From positions 7,057,501 to 7,121,500 of the forward strand of contig CM076945.1 in assembly GCA_039566865.1 (NCBI GenBank): DNA of 64,000 nucleotides, written 5' to 3'. Under the pieces are notes generated by a model. It worked only from the letters and a program-made list of their open reading frames with translations. It did no database searches and was not told the origin of the DNA. Position 1 is the stretch's first letter. The number at the start of each line of letters is the position of its first letter. Both the position numbers and the translations under genes were made by a program. Positions 42,865 through 54,255 of this stretch are shown here, piece by piece. The stretch comes from Aurelia coerulea (taxonomy: Eukaryota; Cnidaria; Scyphozoa; Semaeostomeae; Ulmaridae).

Positions 42865-43135
42865 TTTGCGGCTTTGCTTGTTTTGAATTACTGGTTGAGA
42901 GAATTTCCTTTGTCTGTGATCACTAATCGCTTTGAATTGGGGTGTCAACAAAGCAACTCGTGTAAAGTCTTACAAAATTTGTCCTTGTTTGCTGGATATG
43001 GACCGATATGTTTGAGCTTTGTTTGTTTTGAATTACTGGTTGAGGGAATTTTCTTTGTCTGCAATCGCTGATCGCTTTGAATACAGGTGTCAACAGAAAC
43101 AACTCATGCTACTGTATTACAAAATCTGTCCTTGT
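42865..43135 (+). repeat. Two tandem copies of a TTTGAATTACTGGTTGAG repeat
   Basis: Units beginning TGTTTTGAATTACTGGTTGA occur at about 42880 and 43022. Each continues through TTTGTCTG(C/T)(A/G)ATC and TCGCTTTGAAT to ACAAAAT(C/T)TGTCCTTG. An inverted unit lies at 41240-41340 and another copy at 63855-63985. Confidence 0.7.
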
Positions 43136-43236
43136 TGGACGAAGACAAAATTATATTAATAAAATTGAACAAATAGCTAAATTTAAGTTAGTGGCAATAA
43201 CGCAGAATGGTAGTTGTTGCGGTCACGGTCCGGTCT

Positions 43237-44019
43237 GTAAGCTGTTATTTCGAGACCCAAAGGCGTCTCTCGCGTATCTAGCAACTTCTTGCACCAGCTT
43301 TATATTTTCTGTTGAGAGGACGTATATGAACTTTTTTCTCGGGTTCATTGTACGGAATGACTTAACTTCGTTACTAGCTGCTGCTTCAAAAAGCTGTTTG
43401 CGTTGAACGCCATATGCTCGACATTCAACGAGGAAGTGAAGTTCATTTTCCCACCTCCTGATTGTTGCAATGGGGACAATGTCTCAACTCCGGGGGGGGG
43501 TGTATTGTCTCTTCTGCCTGTTTCATTCAATGCGCAAATTGTGGTTGCTACAGCGAAGCATTGTCGCATTGTCATACTCTTGACAATGCTTCTATCTTCT
43601 AATTTGGTGAAAGTTTCTGGTTGCAACCTACATTTAACGAGATTAGATTGTATTGGCGAAGCTTGCTTCCTCTGGATTTTCGAGGGCCCTACTGATGAGT
43701 TGATTCTGTCTCCAGAAAGATTCGAAGCCTAATTTAAGAGCTTTGTCAACAATGTGACGGAAGCGACTTGGGCTGAATGTCGAAATGTATAGTAGATAAC
43801 CTGAAAAGATATTGGATTGATGAAATCCAACTGAACTGGCCATTTTTGTGGAATGATATCATTGAAAGCTTTCTTTACTAAGGTACTTTCCCGGAGTGAG
43901 AATAACCTATGGAAATATAGCAATGCAGATGCAGGCCTATAACAATTCAACTTCAGTGGAATTATTCCAAGCTCTCCTAATGTTGCAATGTTGCTGGCAC
44001 TCCTGTTCGGTGGATGCAC
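43237..44019 (-). pseudogene. LINE C-terminal fragment, frame-broken
   Basis: The minus strand holds pieces of a non-LTR retrotransposon C-terminus in several frames. 44019-43729 includes NIATLGELGIIPL, 43843-43643 includes ALKLGFESFWRQNQ, and near 43500-43240 a zinc-binding tail reads CPHCNNQEVGNELHFLVEC and continues to a stop. Between them are frame changes and a poly-C run at about 43491-43500. C-x2-C...H...C tails of this kind follow the reverse transcriptase in several LINE clades. The clade cannot be fixed, and the fragment is dead. Confidence 0.75.
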
Positions 44020-44673
44020 CTGTTCAGTCCTAGCGTATTAATAGAGAAACATTCTTGGGACATTTTGAAGTGATAAAAAAGCTTTGAAACCGCTTGAAAA
44101 GCATTGGTTTACACAACCATTAAAAAACGTGATTTTGTTGGGACATGTTAAGAAATATCTTTGAAAAAAGTTGAGAAAGCAGTGGTTTTACACAATTACC
44201 GTTATCTAATCAAGTACCACCCAACCTTTGGACTATCCATAGTCAATAGATCGTACTTGCACATCAGTAGGCTTTAAGCCTGAAGCCATAGGCACATAAC
44301 CTGTTTTCCAGGCCACTTGAAAAGGAAAGTGGTCTGTGTAACGGAGCGCTAATCTGTGTTCAGACGATGAATTGAATTGCGAAATAATTAGGGGTATTCT
44401 TTCAGGCATCTGACTGGCTGCAATGAAGTCAGTGATCAACACAACGGACGTCTTTGTGAATATGTATGTTTGAAACAAATGAGGGCTGACCGTTATCACT
44501 TTGTTAACAACAAAACAAACAGTAATTATGCGAATTATTGGTTGCACATACTAACTTTTCTTCAGATTCTGAAGAAAATTTCTGAACACGGATTAGCGCT
44601 CCGTTACACAGACCACTTTCTTTTTCAAGTGATCTGGAAGAAAGGCTAATAGGCACATAGACTTGCTCCAAGT
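44020..44673. other. No gene; short inverted repeat
   Basis: ACGGAGCGCTAATC(T/C)GTGTTCAG near 44340-44365 pairs inverted with CTGAACACGGATTAGCGCTC near 44572-44600. Together with the AAAGTGGTCTG segment this gives a foldback of about 300 bp. The 105-codon minus frame (44547-44233) has no recognisable domain. Confidence 0.45.
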
Positions 44674-44815
44674 CTATTCAATGGACTATCAGCATTAAAA
44701 GAATATAATTACTCCTGCGGGGGCGTAAGCTACTAAGGTGACGCTGCGAGGGAGAAAATCTTACGCTCTCGCAAGAGTAATTATATTTTTTCAATGCTGA
44801 TAGTCCTCTGAATAG
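44674..44815. repeat. 142-bp hairpin MITE
   Basis: CTATTCAATGGACTATCAGC and its near-perfect inverse enclose a loop containing GCGGGGGCGTAAG. The stem is about 55 bp. It abuts the LINE 3' tail that follows. Confidence 0.75.
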
Positions 44816-45120
44816 ATTTATTATTATTTTATTATTATAACATTCTTTAAAGTTGGTTATTAAAAATAGCTCTACTTCAAGAACTAATAAAGACCAACTA
44901 TTTACAAAAACAAAATAAATTACAGTTCATGATAAGAAACGAAAATACCCTAAAATCTAATACCCTATTTACAAATTTTGCAACGGCAAATCTCTCCAAT
45001 TCATTTTTTTATGCATGACTTGAAAGAACAGACGGAGGCGGCAATTTTTGTATCATTAGGCAGGGAATTCCATAATATGGAGCAAATCCAGCGGCACTTC
45101 CCATATTTTCGCAGGCCAAG
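44816..45120 (-). pseudogene. LINE 3' end fragment
   Basis: On the minus strand, about 45115-44990 translates with ILWNSLPNDTKIAASVCSFK followed by SCIKK and a stop, a typical reverse-transcriptase C-terminus of CR1/L2/Jockey-type LINEs. An A/T-rich trailer then ends in ATAATAAAATAATAA-like repeats at 44816-44840. Only the last 40 or so codons remain. Confidence 0.7.
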
Positions 45121-45485
45121 TCCTCCCCCCCCCGGGGGCTTCACTATAGGGGTGTAGACTCACTAAATAGTCCCAGTTATCGCAGCAACAACAACAACAA
45201 TGACAACAACAACACATTTTTTGCTAGCATCCATCAGTCTATCAACAGTAATAGCTACGAACTTGTCAGCAGTCTAATAGGGGTGCTTGGTCAGAAATTC
45301 AACAAATGATTTAATTTAATTAACTGTTCCATCGCTATGTAAGAATGATGATATAAAAGTATGTTTGTTGCATGTGGTACTATAGTAATTGAACGATGAT
45401 ATAGTGAATAAATGATTTTAGTACCAAAAATAGCTGAGATGCTAAAAACACGACGTTTCGAGCATATACTCGTTATCCAGACAAG
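45121..45485. other. No gene recognised
   Basis: CCCCCCCCGGGGG near 45125 and a CAACAACAACAA run near 45190. Otherwise unique. Confidence 0.35.
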
Positions 45486-45486
45486 A

Positions 45487-45504
45487 ATGATGGAATGATG
45501 ATGA

Positions 45505-45578
<74 letters not shown>

Positions 45579-45660
45579 CATGATGACGATGATAATGATG
45601 ATGATGACGATGATGATGATGACGATGATGACTATAATGATGATGATGATGATTATGATC
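45487..45660. repeat. GAT/ATG trinucleotide microsatellite
   Basis: About 170 bp of (GAT)n with occasional GAC, CAT and AAT units. Long poly-Asp, poly-Met, poly-His and poly-Ile frames arise from it and are not genes. Confidence 0.95.
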
Positions 45661-46092
45661 ATAGAAAAAGGGAAGAGAGGCCCCATCATCCACTTCTTCC
45701 TCGTTTTCCCACCTTTTCTTTTCTCTCTTACGTTTTGGCTCTGTACCCAGAGTGAATAATCAACAACAACAATTTTCTGACTCTGCCAAGGTTAGGTTAT
45801 TCGAAATACAAGGGCGTGGCCTTTTGAAGATAGGCGTGGACCTTAATTACTAGATACAAGGATCTGAGAATCTGACTGCCGCTTCAGCAGTAGTCGCAGT
45901 AGTCTGGATCCGTCCCTGCCAAGAATGATAGAATAGTTCTTATCGTTCAACAGTTTCGGGTGTGTATTGCTACTTCCATGGCAAAGCTATCGCAGGAATC
46001 CATGGTAAAGCTATCGCGGTTTGGTGATTCCAATGGCAGATAAACTGCCCATTCAGATGTGAAATCGAAAGCATTGAAATATTTTGCGTGCA
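45661..46092. other. No gene recognised
   Basis: Unique sequence with a short repeat of CCATGG(C/T)AAAGCTATCGC near 45975-46020. Confidence 0.35.
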
Positions 46093-46560
46093 ACCATGGG
46101 CAATAATGCACTGTTGATGATGTGGCCTATATTATGATCAAAATAGTATTTGTACTGACTTGTTGCTTTTCTTCCACGGGATTGCGAGTAAAGCTTGATA
46201 ACGTTGCTATTCCTTCCTTCTTCTCTTGTCACAGCAAGGAATCAAATGCCGCCATCATTCAAATACTGTTGAAGCGGTTGGAGCTCCTACGTAGCGATAT
46301 GTCTCATTTCAAACTCTCCTTTAAAATATATAAAGGGAAGTTTGAAATAAGACGTATCGCTGCGTAGGAGCTCCAACCGATTCAACCATATTTGAATAAT
46401 GGCAGCATTCGATTTCTTGCTGTGACGAGAGAAGAACGAAGGAATAGCAACATTATCAAGCTTTACTCGCAATCTCGTGGAAGAAAAACAACACAGTGAG
46501 TAAAAATATTAATTTTGATCATAATATAGGCCACATCAAAAGTGCATTATTGCCCATGGT
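46093..46560. mobile_element. Foldback element with about 230-bp arms
   Basis: CCATGGGCAATAATGCACT at the left is inverted at the right. The arms pair almost throughout around a short centre near 46335 (TTAAAATATATAAAG). The near-identical frames 46122-46367 (plus) and 46472-46287 (minus) are arm duplicates, not genes. Flanks TGCAA and TGCAT allow a 4-5 bp duplication. Confidence 0.8.
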
Positions 46561-46667
46561 GCATCAGTGTTGCATGTTGTCCCTCTGTCTTTAGCTTTGA
46601 TTTCCTTGTTAAATGAAATAAAGCCATGGTTTTTAGTAATTTGTTATACAACCAACAACCATACAGT

Positions 46668-46854
46668 TGGTGAAGGTTAAGTTGCGATTTTTAGCGCCAA
46701 GCACTGGGATCGCAGAAATAAAGCAGACCAAATCGAGTCTGCGACCCCTTGTCATGACGCTGAAGTGGTGCAGCCATACCTGGGTTGAGCCCTGTCCGCT
46801 TGACTGTTCTGGCTCCAAAGCCAGAGGATTACACCACTGCGCCACAACTCCTTC
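46668..46854 (-). repeat. tRNA-derived SINE, minus copy
   Basis: The head reads GAAGGAGTTGTGGCGCAGTG on the minus strand, with an A-box-like TGGCGCAGTGG. An anticodon-stem-like hairpin CTGGCTTTGGAGCCAG follows. The tail is GCGCTAAAAATCGCAACTTAA. A further head fragment (GTTGTGGCGCAGTGGTGTAA) on the plus strand starts at about 46873, so two SINE heads face each other. Confidence 0.75.
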
Positions 46855-46904
46855 ATTCTCATTATACCTTCAGTGTTGTGGCGCAGTGGTGTAAGCCACT
46901 TTCC

Positions 46905-47963
46905 TTTGAATCAGCTAGCTCTAGCTCGTCATTTTAATGAATGGTAGTCAGGAAACTTTCCTCATACTATTGGAATTGTTGAATATCCGTTAAATCTTTT
47001 CCGAAATTTGATTTATTTCAAACTGTGGTTGTTTCACACCATTTTTATCTTACTAATGTCGCTGTGAACTTGTACGAGATATCTGGAAAGAAGAGGAAAT
47101 GACAGAAAACTTGTTCTAAACATGTTCTAAGCAGCTCCTCATTTACTATTCCTGACATCTGTGCGACCTCCAATCCTGGACATAAGGTGTTGAGAAAAAA
47201 GTGCCTTTCCCCTCTTTTAACACCTCACTACCGATATTCTGTCAAAATGTTCATTTTACCCCTTTCCCCCATCTCAATGTTGGTTTTTTGGGATGGGTAG
47301 TCATTGCAGGTATCACATTTTACAATATCCCCTCAAACAACATTGAATTGGGGGAGCAGGGGGTCGCTATATGGAAAATTTAGCAATCTGCCGAATATTC
47401 TCAACCCTTATGGCCAGGATTGTCGCTACATGCATCGGATGTTTATTGGAATAGAAACCGCTAGTAAATCAAAATCTTCATTATTATTGGTCAAAAATCA
47501 AAATTGGAATGGTGGCTTGGCCAGACCAGCAAAGGTTCCAAATCTTTAAATCTGCGTAAAAAAGGTGGGTGTACAACTCTATAAACTGCTATTTCTTTGA
47601 AGTGCATGGCTTGAAGGAAACTTTAGCTACTTATCCTCAATTCTACCATTAGACTTTCAGAAATCTTAAATATTTTGAAAAATTACTGAGTATTTTAGAT
47701 TTCAACTTTTTCAACAGATTTCAACAGATTTCAACGTTTTGACCAGAAGACTGACAGACTTTTGCTTGATACCATATTGTAGTAGAAATCCATAAACTAT
47801 AGTTATCTTAAAACTTATTTCATGCTTCATCAACACTTTTGGAAATTGCGATGGTTTTAAGTTTTTTTCAAATTTTTTTGAATTCTTAAAAGAGAAGCAA
47901 AACACTCCTACTTCTGAAAATATTGAATTGCTTTTTGCGACGTTTTGTTTCAACCCGGACCAG
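46905..47963. other. No gene recognised
   Basis: Unique sequence left of the 8.5-kb hAT element. Chance frames only. Confidence 0.35.
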
Positions 47964-48035
47964 TGGAAGGGCAGGGGCGGATCCAGGGGAAATTTTGACA
48001 TTCGCACAAGGCTCAAGCTTAAGGGATAAGTATAT

Positions 48036-48170
48036 CCTTCGCTGCCGCAGGCAGCGAAGGAATGACCGAAGGTCATTCGAATAAAGCTGGGGGTTTGGGG
48101 GGCGCTTTGAGCCCCCCAACGGGTCCAGGGCAGGGCCCTGGTGGGGGTTCCAGGGGGCGAAGCCCCCTGG
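48036..48170. repeat. Run of five hairpins near the hAT left end
   Basis: Successive inverted repeats lie at 48036-48060 (CCTTCGCTGCC arms), 48061-48077 (AATGACC arms), 48095-48119 (TTGGGGGGC arms), 48125-48141 (CCAGGGC arms) and 48150-48170 (CCAGGGGGC arms). Loops are 1-7 bases. They lie 64-199 bp from the element end, where hAT transposases usually bind. Confidence 0.9.
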
Positions 48171-48867
48171 AAGCTATCGCATTTTTGACTCTCAGCAGGG
48201 CTTAAATTACTTTAAAATTGATGAATTATCTCTAACTATATTACCTCTACAAATGATAAAAATTGGTGCCACAGTACGGTAAGAAACCGAAAAAATAGAA
48301 ACCAGTCATTAAAAAAACAGTTTTTTTTTAATACTTTTCAATCGAAAAATATAGATGTTTCTTATGTAAGGATACCTTTTCTACCCAAAATCAGCATGAG
48401 GTTTCTTCAAAAGTAATTTTTCTTTTGCGGGTTCTTACTGCATCACGATCACCATCAGGTCAAGATTAAAACAAAGTTCATAGGAAACTCACCAAAGATA
48501 ATTATGATCCAATCATATACATCAAATCAATCAACAATTAGATTCAGCGACTGTCTTTCAAACAGCATCTTTGTTGGAAAGCATACCTTCTGTTCTTCAT
48601 GGCTCCTCTCCTTTTTTGAGTATGACTCATTGAACAACAAACGGTATTCAGCAAATGTATCCATTACCTCCTACTGCTTCAAACATCTCCCCGCTAAATA
48701 AAATGATCTTCCAACAACAAAGTGTATCCAGTCATTTTAGAGAAATGAATGTGGCTTTTCAGCGACTGAGGATTTGGTTCAACGGAATATGGTATCAAAT
48801 GAGGGGTAAAGAACGTGGATGGTTTGTCAAGTGCTCTAGGGTAAGATAACTGTCAGATAATAAGAAA
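48171..48867. other. hAT element interior without gene
   Basis: Unique AT-rich sequence between the hairpin cluster and the minisatellite. Short chance frames only. Confidence 0.4.
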
Positions 48868-50632
48868 AGATAGTTGGTTCGCATTGATCAGCAAGGAATC
48901 TTTTGAGCAAAATTAGGAACAAATGTCCAGCTTTGAGGAACTTGGCATGATAACTTGGAAGAGGGAAGAATTAGTCAACATTGATCAGCAAGGAATCTTT
49001 CGAGCAACATTAGGAACAAATGTCCAGCTTTGAGGAACTTGGCATGATAACTTGGAAGAGGGAAGAATTAGTCGACATTGATCAGCAAGGAATCTTTCGA
49101 GCAACATTAGGAACAAATGTCCAGCTTTGAGGAACTTGGCATGATAACTTGGAAGAGGGAAGAATTAGTCAACATTGATCAGCAAGGAATCTTTTGAGCA
49201 AAATTAGGAACAAATCTCCAGCTTTGAGGAACTTGGCATGATAACTTGGAAGAGGGAAGAATTAGTCGACATTGATCAGCAAGGAATCTTTCGAGCAACA
49301 TTAGGAACAAATGTCCAGCTTTGAGGAACTTGGCATGATAACTTGGAAGAGGGAAGAATTAGTCAACATTGATCAGCAAGGAATCTTTCGAGCAACATTA
49401 GGAACAAATGTCCAGCTTTGAGGAACTTGGCACTTGGAAGAGAGAAGAATTAGTCAACATTGATCAGCAAGGAATCTTTTGAGCAAAATTAGGAACAAAT
49501 CTCCAGCTTTGAGGAACTTGGCATGATAACTTGGAAGAGGGAAGAATTAGTCGACATTGATCAGCAAGGAATCTTTCGAGCAACATTAGGAACAAATGTC
49601 CAGCTTTGAGGAACTTGGCATGATAACTTGGAAGAGGGAAAGAATTAGTCATTAGGAACAAACATTGATCAGCAAGGAATCTTTCGAGCAATATTAGGAA
49701 CAAATGTCCAGCTTTGGGGAACTTGGCATGATAACTTGGAAGAGGGAAGAATTAGTCAACATTGATCAGCAAGGAATCTTTCGAGCAAAATTAGGAACAA
49801 ATGTCCAGCTTTGAGGAACTTTGCATGATAACTTGGAAGAGGGAAGAATTAGTCAACATTGATCAGCAAGGAATCTTTCGAGCAACATTAGGAACAAATG
49901 TCCAGCTTTGAGGAACTTTGCATGATAACTTGGAAGAGGGAAGAATTAGTCAACATTGATCAGCAAGGAATCTTTTGAGCAAAATTAGGAACAAATCTCC
50001 AGCTTTGAGGAACTTGGCATGATAACTTGGAAGAGGGAAGAATTAGTCGACATTGATCAGCAAGGAATCTTTCGAGCAACATTAGGAACAAATGTCCAGC
50101 TTTGAGGAACTTGGCATGATAACTTGGAAGAGGGAAGAATTAGTCAACATTGATCAGCAAGGAATCTTTCGAGCAACATTAGGAACAAATGTCCAGCTTT
50201 GAGGAACTTGGCATGATAACTTGGAAGAGAGAAGAATTAGTCAACATTGATCAGCAAGGAATCTTTCGAGCAAAATTAGGAACAAATGTCTGAGGAACTT
50301 GGCATGAAAACTTGGAAGAGGGAAGAATTAGTCAACATTGATCAGCAAGGAATCTTTCGAGCAGCATTAGGAACAAATGTCCAGCTTTGGGGAACGTGGC
50401 ATGATAACTTGGAAGAGGGAAGAATTAGTCGACATTGATCAGCAAGGAATCTTTCGAGCAACATTAGGAACAAATGTCCAGCTTTGAGGAACTTGGCATG
50501 ATAACTTGGAAGAGGGAAGAATTAGTCAACATTGATCAGCAAGGAATCTTTCGAGCAAAATTAGGAACAAATGTACACCTTTGAGGAACTTGGCATGATA
50601 ACTTGGAGGCGGCGAGAATTAGGCAGCATTGA
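48868..50632. repeat. 97-bp minisatellite, about 18 units, with trimeric higher-order pattern
   Basis: The unit runs from AGAATTAGTC(A/G)ACATTGATC through CAGCTTTGAGGAACTTGGC. Variants TTTTGAGCAAAATT/ATCTCC, then CGAC/TTTCGAGCAACATT, then CAAC/TTTCGAGCAACATT recur as a three-unit block at about 49160, 49450 and 49945, which indicates higher-order amplification of about 291 bp. Three units have small deletions or insertions (49430, 49650, 50290). The array ends four bases before the stop codon of the transposase, so it would form the 3' untranslated region. Confidence 0.95.
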
Positions 50633-50635
50633 ACT

Positions 50636-53600
50636 TTAGTATAACTCGGAGGATACAACATCATCTTCGTTCTGCAAAGTTACGTCAGAATTAAGGATAT
50701 TGATCATGGTCATTCTTCTATTGTGTCTTCTTCCAAATATGTCTATTGCCTTATCAACATTAACTTTAATGTCTTTGTGGGTATAAAGAGAAGCCAAGCC
50801 ATTTAAGCGTTCCTGTGACATTGTGCTTCGAAGGTACGTCTTCAATAAGCGAATGGATGATGCTGATCTTTCACAGGTACAGCTGGTGACAGGAAGAACT
50901 GCAAGAATTTTTAAGGCTGTAAAGATGTTGGGGAAAGAAAGTGCGTTTGTTTTTTTGATCGTCTGAGTTATGCTGCATGGCAACTCCTTGTCTGGAACAT
51001 CTTTCCATGCAGATTCCCAATTATCAACCTCATGCGACAAGTTAGAAATGTTCGGCAAGTCCTTCTCATACTGAACGCAAAAATCTCGAAAATCACGTTT
51101 CCATTGCTTGTCTAGCCGTTGGATATCGACTTTGGACTTTCTGCTCGAATGGGCATCAAAGGTTTGACCATCAGTTGTGTCAGTTGGCTCTGGGTAGATA
51201 TTTTCTTCCAGCTGATCCTCGTTGGTGACACTGTGTGCCGTCACATCACTTTCGTCGTAAATTATAGGCTCGTGTCCTTTCTTTTCGCTGCATTTGTAGT
51301 CATTCTTCAGGATTGCTGGTATAATCGATGTTCCTTTCATGGCGATGCAATTTTTCTGGGTGAATCTTGTTGACATTTCACTTATCAAATGATCAAGGAA
51401 CTTGATGGAGACATTGCGTTTGAAATAATCTTTCACACTCTCTGCTGGGATGTTGCTTCTATTTACTTGACGTCTGCAAATTCTACGATTTGTTATGGGT
51501 GCCCCAATTTCATTTGCAATCTCAGTAGCCTTCTGAAACCAAGTTTCGTGGTATGAATCGATCAGATTCCTTGCTGTGTTAAGAGATTTCATCATAATGT
51601 CGACTTGCTTCAATCCTTCAATGATGTCAATATGGGCTCCTTGTAGCTGAATGGTTACTGATCTTGTGTAGCCAAGACAATTCCTCACAATAACAAGCGT
51701 CATCAGGAAGTCGAAATTGGAACAAACGGCAGCCAGTGCATACGCTTCTGCAGCAGCAGAATCCCACTTTCTATCAGCATTATCACGAATTGTGAACAAA
51801 GCTTCTGTGATAGGAATATACATTTCTAGAAATCTTGCCAAGCCATCAAGTCGTAGCACCCATCTGGTTCTGCATACATCAATTAATTTTGTGTGCTTGT
51901 ACTCTGGCATAAGCTTCTTGGTCATTTCTTCTAAAAGTAGTTGTTTCTTTGGTGAATTATTAAAAAACTTTGATATTACTTGAATATTATCCATCATGTT
52001 TCGGACATTCTGGACCTTGCAAGCAGCAGCAACACAAAGATTGAGCTTGTGCGATGCACAGTGAGTGTAAAGGGCCAGGTTGTTTTCTTGCAAAATGCGA
52101 GTTGCGACTCCAGAGTATTTTCCAGCCATGTTGCCTGCCCCATCATAACATTGACCCCTGCAATCTTTAATATCGAGCTTTAACTCTTCATTGATGCATT
52201 TGGTGATCTTTTCTTGCAGTGCCATACCAGATACTCCTTTGTCACAATGAATGAATTTTATAAATCTCTCCTGGATCTCTCCCTCTTTATCAACATAGCG
52301 CAAAACTAAAGGCATCTGTTCTTTATTTGAGCAATCTGTCACCTCATCGGCAAGGATAGAATAAAATTTGCTCTCTTTTACTTCTTCGATAATTTGTTTT
52401 GTGACTGTTTCAGCACAGCAAGAAATAAGTTCATTCTGTGTCGTTTTGGAACGATAAGTTGCATTTCGTGGTGCCGTTTGAAAATGCTCCTCAAGCACTT
52501 TATCACCGCTGTCAACCCGAAAATCCAGCAAAGCTTGAAAGTTGCCACAGTTGTCGGTCTCGTAGTTATCAGAATCGTCCCTGTGTCCACGTAAAGGAAT
52601 GTTGTGTCTTGCACATAACAATACTGTTTTGACAATGGGGGCAAGTTTATCACGATTTTTGGAGATGGTTCTGTCCAATATTGTGTCGTGAATTTGATTG
52701 ATCGGTTTGATCTTGTTTTCTTTTACTTTGGTGAACGTTTGCATGGTAAGGAGAGAGGCTTTATGAACATCATTTTTTGTGTGATCTTGAAAACGACGAG
52801 ATGCACATGACCAGTCTACAAATGGACTCTTCATCAGCTTGTCAAGTTTTGAGGCATTAGCACCAGTTTTGCGACCAAAAAGAACGCAGGCAACACAAAA
52901 GGCACCATCAAATTTTTTGGAATACACCAACCATGGAAACTGTTGGAACCAAGAAGACACAAACTTTCGCTTCTTTCCAGAAATAACACGGGAAGGAAAG
53001 GAAAAATTTTCATCAGGCTTCCAAACGTTTTTCAAAACATCATACTTCTGGCTATCATTCAAGCTATTTGCGTTGAGACTGATGGACCCTATATCAAAAT
53101 CTAATGCTTTCTGTGAGCTGGATTCAACGGGAGGGTCTCCAGAAAGATCTTTGCCTGTATATGTCACTTCATTTCGAGAAAGAATGGCAAAGGAATCTTC
53201 TTGGACAATCTCTTCCTCTGTTTGCATAACAATGGCTGGCTTAGGAGGAAAGAAAAGCTTTGACTGTTTGATTTTCTTGGGATTAGGTGCACTGGAGGAG
53301 CTTGCTCTTTTATGTGTTCCTTTAACAACAAAGATAGGAACAACGTGATTTGGCAGAGAAGAAGGGTATACATCATCTTTTGGTCCCCCAGAAGTTGTCC
53401 ATAAGATTCTGACAGGATTGGCACTTTGCAAATTTTCTCTGGGAAGAAGCTGTGCATGGCAAATTTTAACAGAATTCTTTCTACCATTATCTGGATAGAT
53501 TGAATGGATGGGGAGGCCTAGAACACTTGACAAACCCAGAAAACAAATAAAGGGACTCCAATGACCATTTACACAATTCAAAGATGCTTCAGATTTTATG

Positions 53601-53858
53601 GCATCAGAGAAATTTTGCCTGTTGGTGACAAGCAGGTCATTTGGACTAAATGTAAATGACCTTGAAAAGAATGTTTCCATTAAATCCTTTTGGTTTGATG
53701 TTGCCAAATTTGTAATGAAATGAGGATGAGAAGCATAAAATTCTGAAAACAGGAACAGCTCAGCAGATGTTAATGCCCTCAACAGATGGGACAAGTCTTC
53801 AGAACCAGAGATTGCCAAAGAACATGAATTGTACAAACAATTGCCATCATCTGAAGAC
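50636..53858 (-). CDS. OTU-hAT transposase fusion, exon 2
   Basis: Minus-strand exon starting after the acceptor TTTAACTAG (AG at 53860-53859). Its first base completes a codon from exon 1, then SSDDGNCLYNS begins. With exon 1 the protein is about 1,143 residues. Residues about 73-250 resemble an OTU/vertnin-like cysteine protease: the nucleophile motif DGNC (Cys about 77), GHWSPFICFLGLSSVLG, and NHVVPIF (His about 241). A basic PKKIKQSK stretch may be a nuclear signal. A TTF-type zinc finger follows (GAFCVACVLFG, Cys about 391 and 394), then the DUF4371/RNase H-like hAT core with ILADEVTD (Asp about 574) and CYDGAGNMAG (Asp about 642). The hAT dimerisation region with CERSASSIRLLKTY is near the end. 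It is related to ZMYM1/P52rIPK-type proteins. The frame has no stops. Function of the OTU part is inferred from motifs only. Confidence 0.9.
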
Positions 53859-53994
53859 CTAGTTAAATAAATTAAGTAGCTGCCTCAATTGATTGATTTT
53901 TTTTGCATTTTTCATAATATCAGTAACTTCATGTTTTCTAGTAAGATATATAAAAATAATGTATAAGGTGATTCATGAGACAAATTCTAAAGTA

Positions 53995-54253
53995 CCGTAA
54001 AGCTCTAATTAAGCCCATGGGGACTTATTTAATTCTGGACACTTCTTAGTCCTTTTACATCACATTTTGTGGTTTAATCATACAATTTTACAAGTTAAAT
54101 ATATGAATTCAACACAGTTTTATCTCAAACCATATCAAAATTAACATGTGAACTCATTTAGCTCAATAATGGAAATCTTTGGTAACCTCTGGAATTTGAT
54201 ATAAGTGGGGGGGGGGTCTTAATGGAGAGGGGGACTTAACAGAGCTTTTACGG
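53995..54253. mobile_element. CCGTAAAAGCTCT-family TA element, copy 2
   Basis: CCGTAAAGCTCTAATTAAGC and the inverse GACTTAACAGAGCTTTTACGG with TA on both sides. It shares its interior with 25485-26090 (TCTCAAACCATATCAAAATT). It lies in the intron of the transposase gene. Confidence 0.85.
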
Positions 54254-54255
54254 TA

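Noticed and set aside
45291..45759. Poly-Asp, poly-His, poly-Met and poly-Ile reading frames
   Set aside because: All come from one GAT/ATG microsatellite read in different frames; no coding evidence.
46122..46472. Paired frames with RVKLDNVAIPSFFS
   Set aside because: Identical arms of the 46093-46560 foldback element; no independent coding support.
49464..49703. 79-codon minus frame with internal repeats
   Set aside because: Created by the 97-bp minisatellite read through; no start context or domain.
51119..53348. Plus-strand frames across 51.1-53.3 kb, the longest 169 codons
   Set aside because: Antisense shadows of the OTU-hAT transposase exon.
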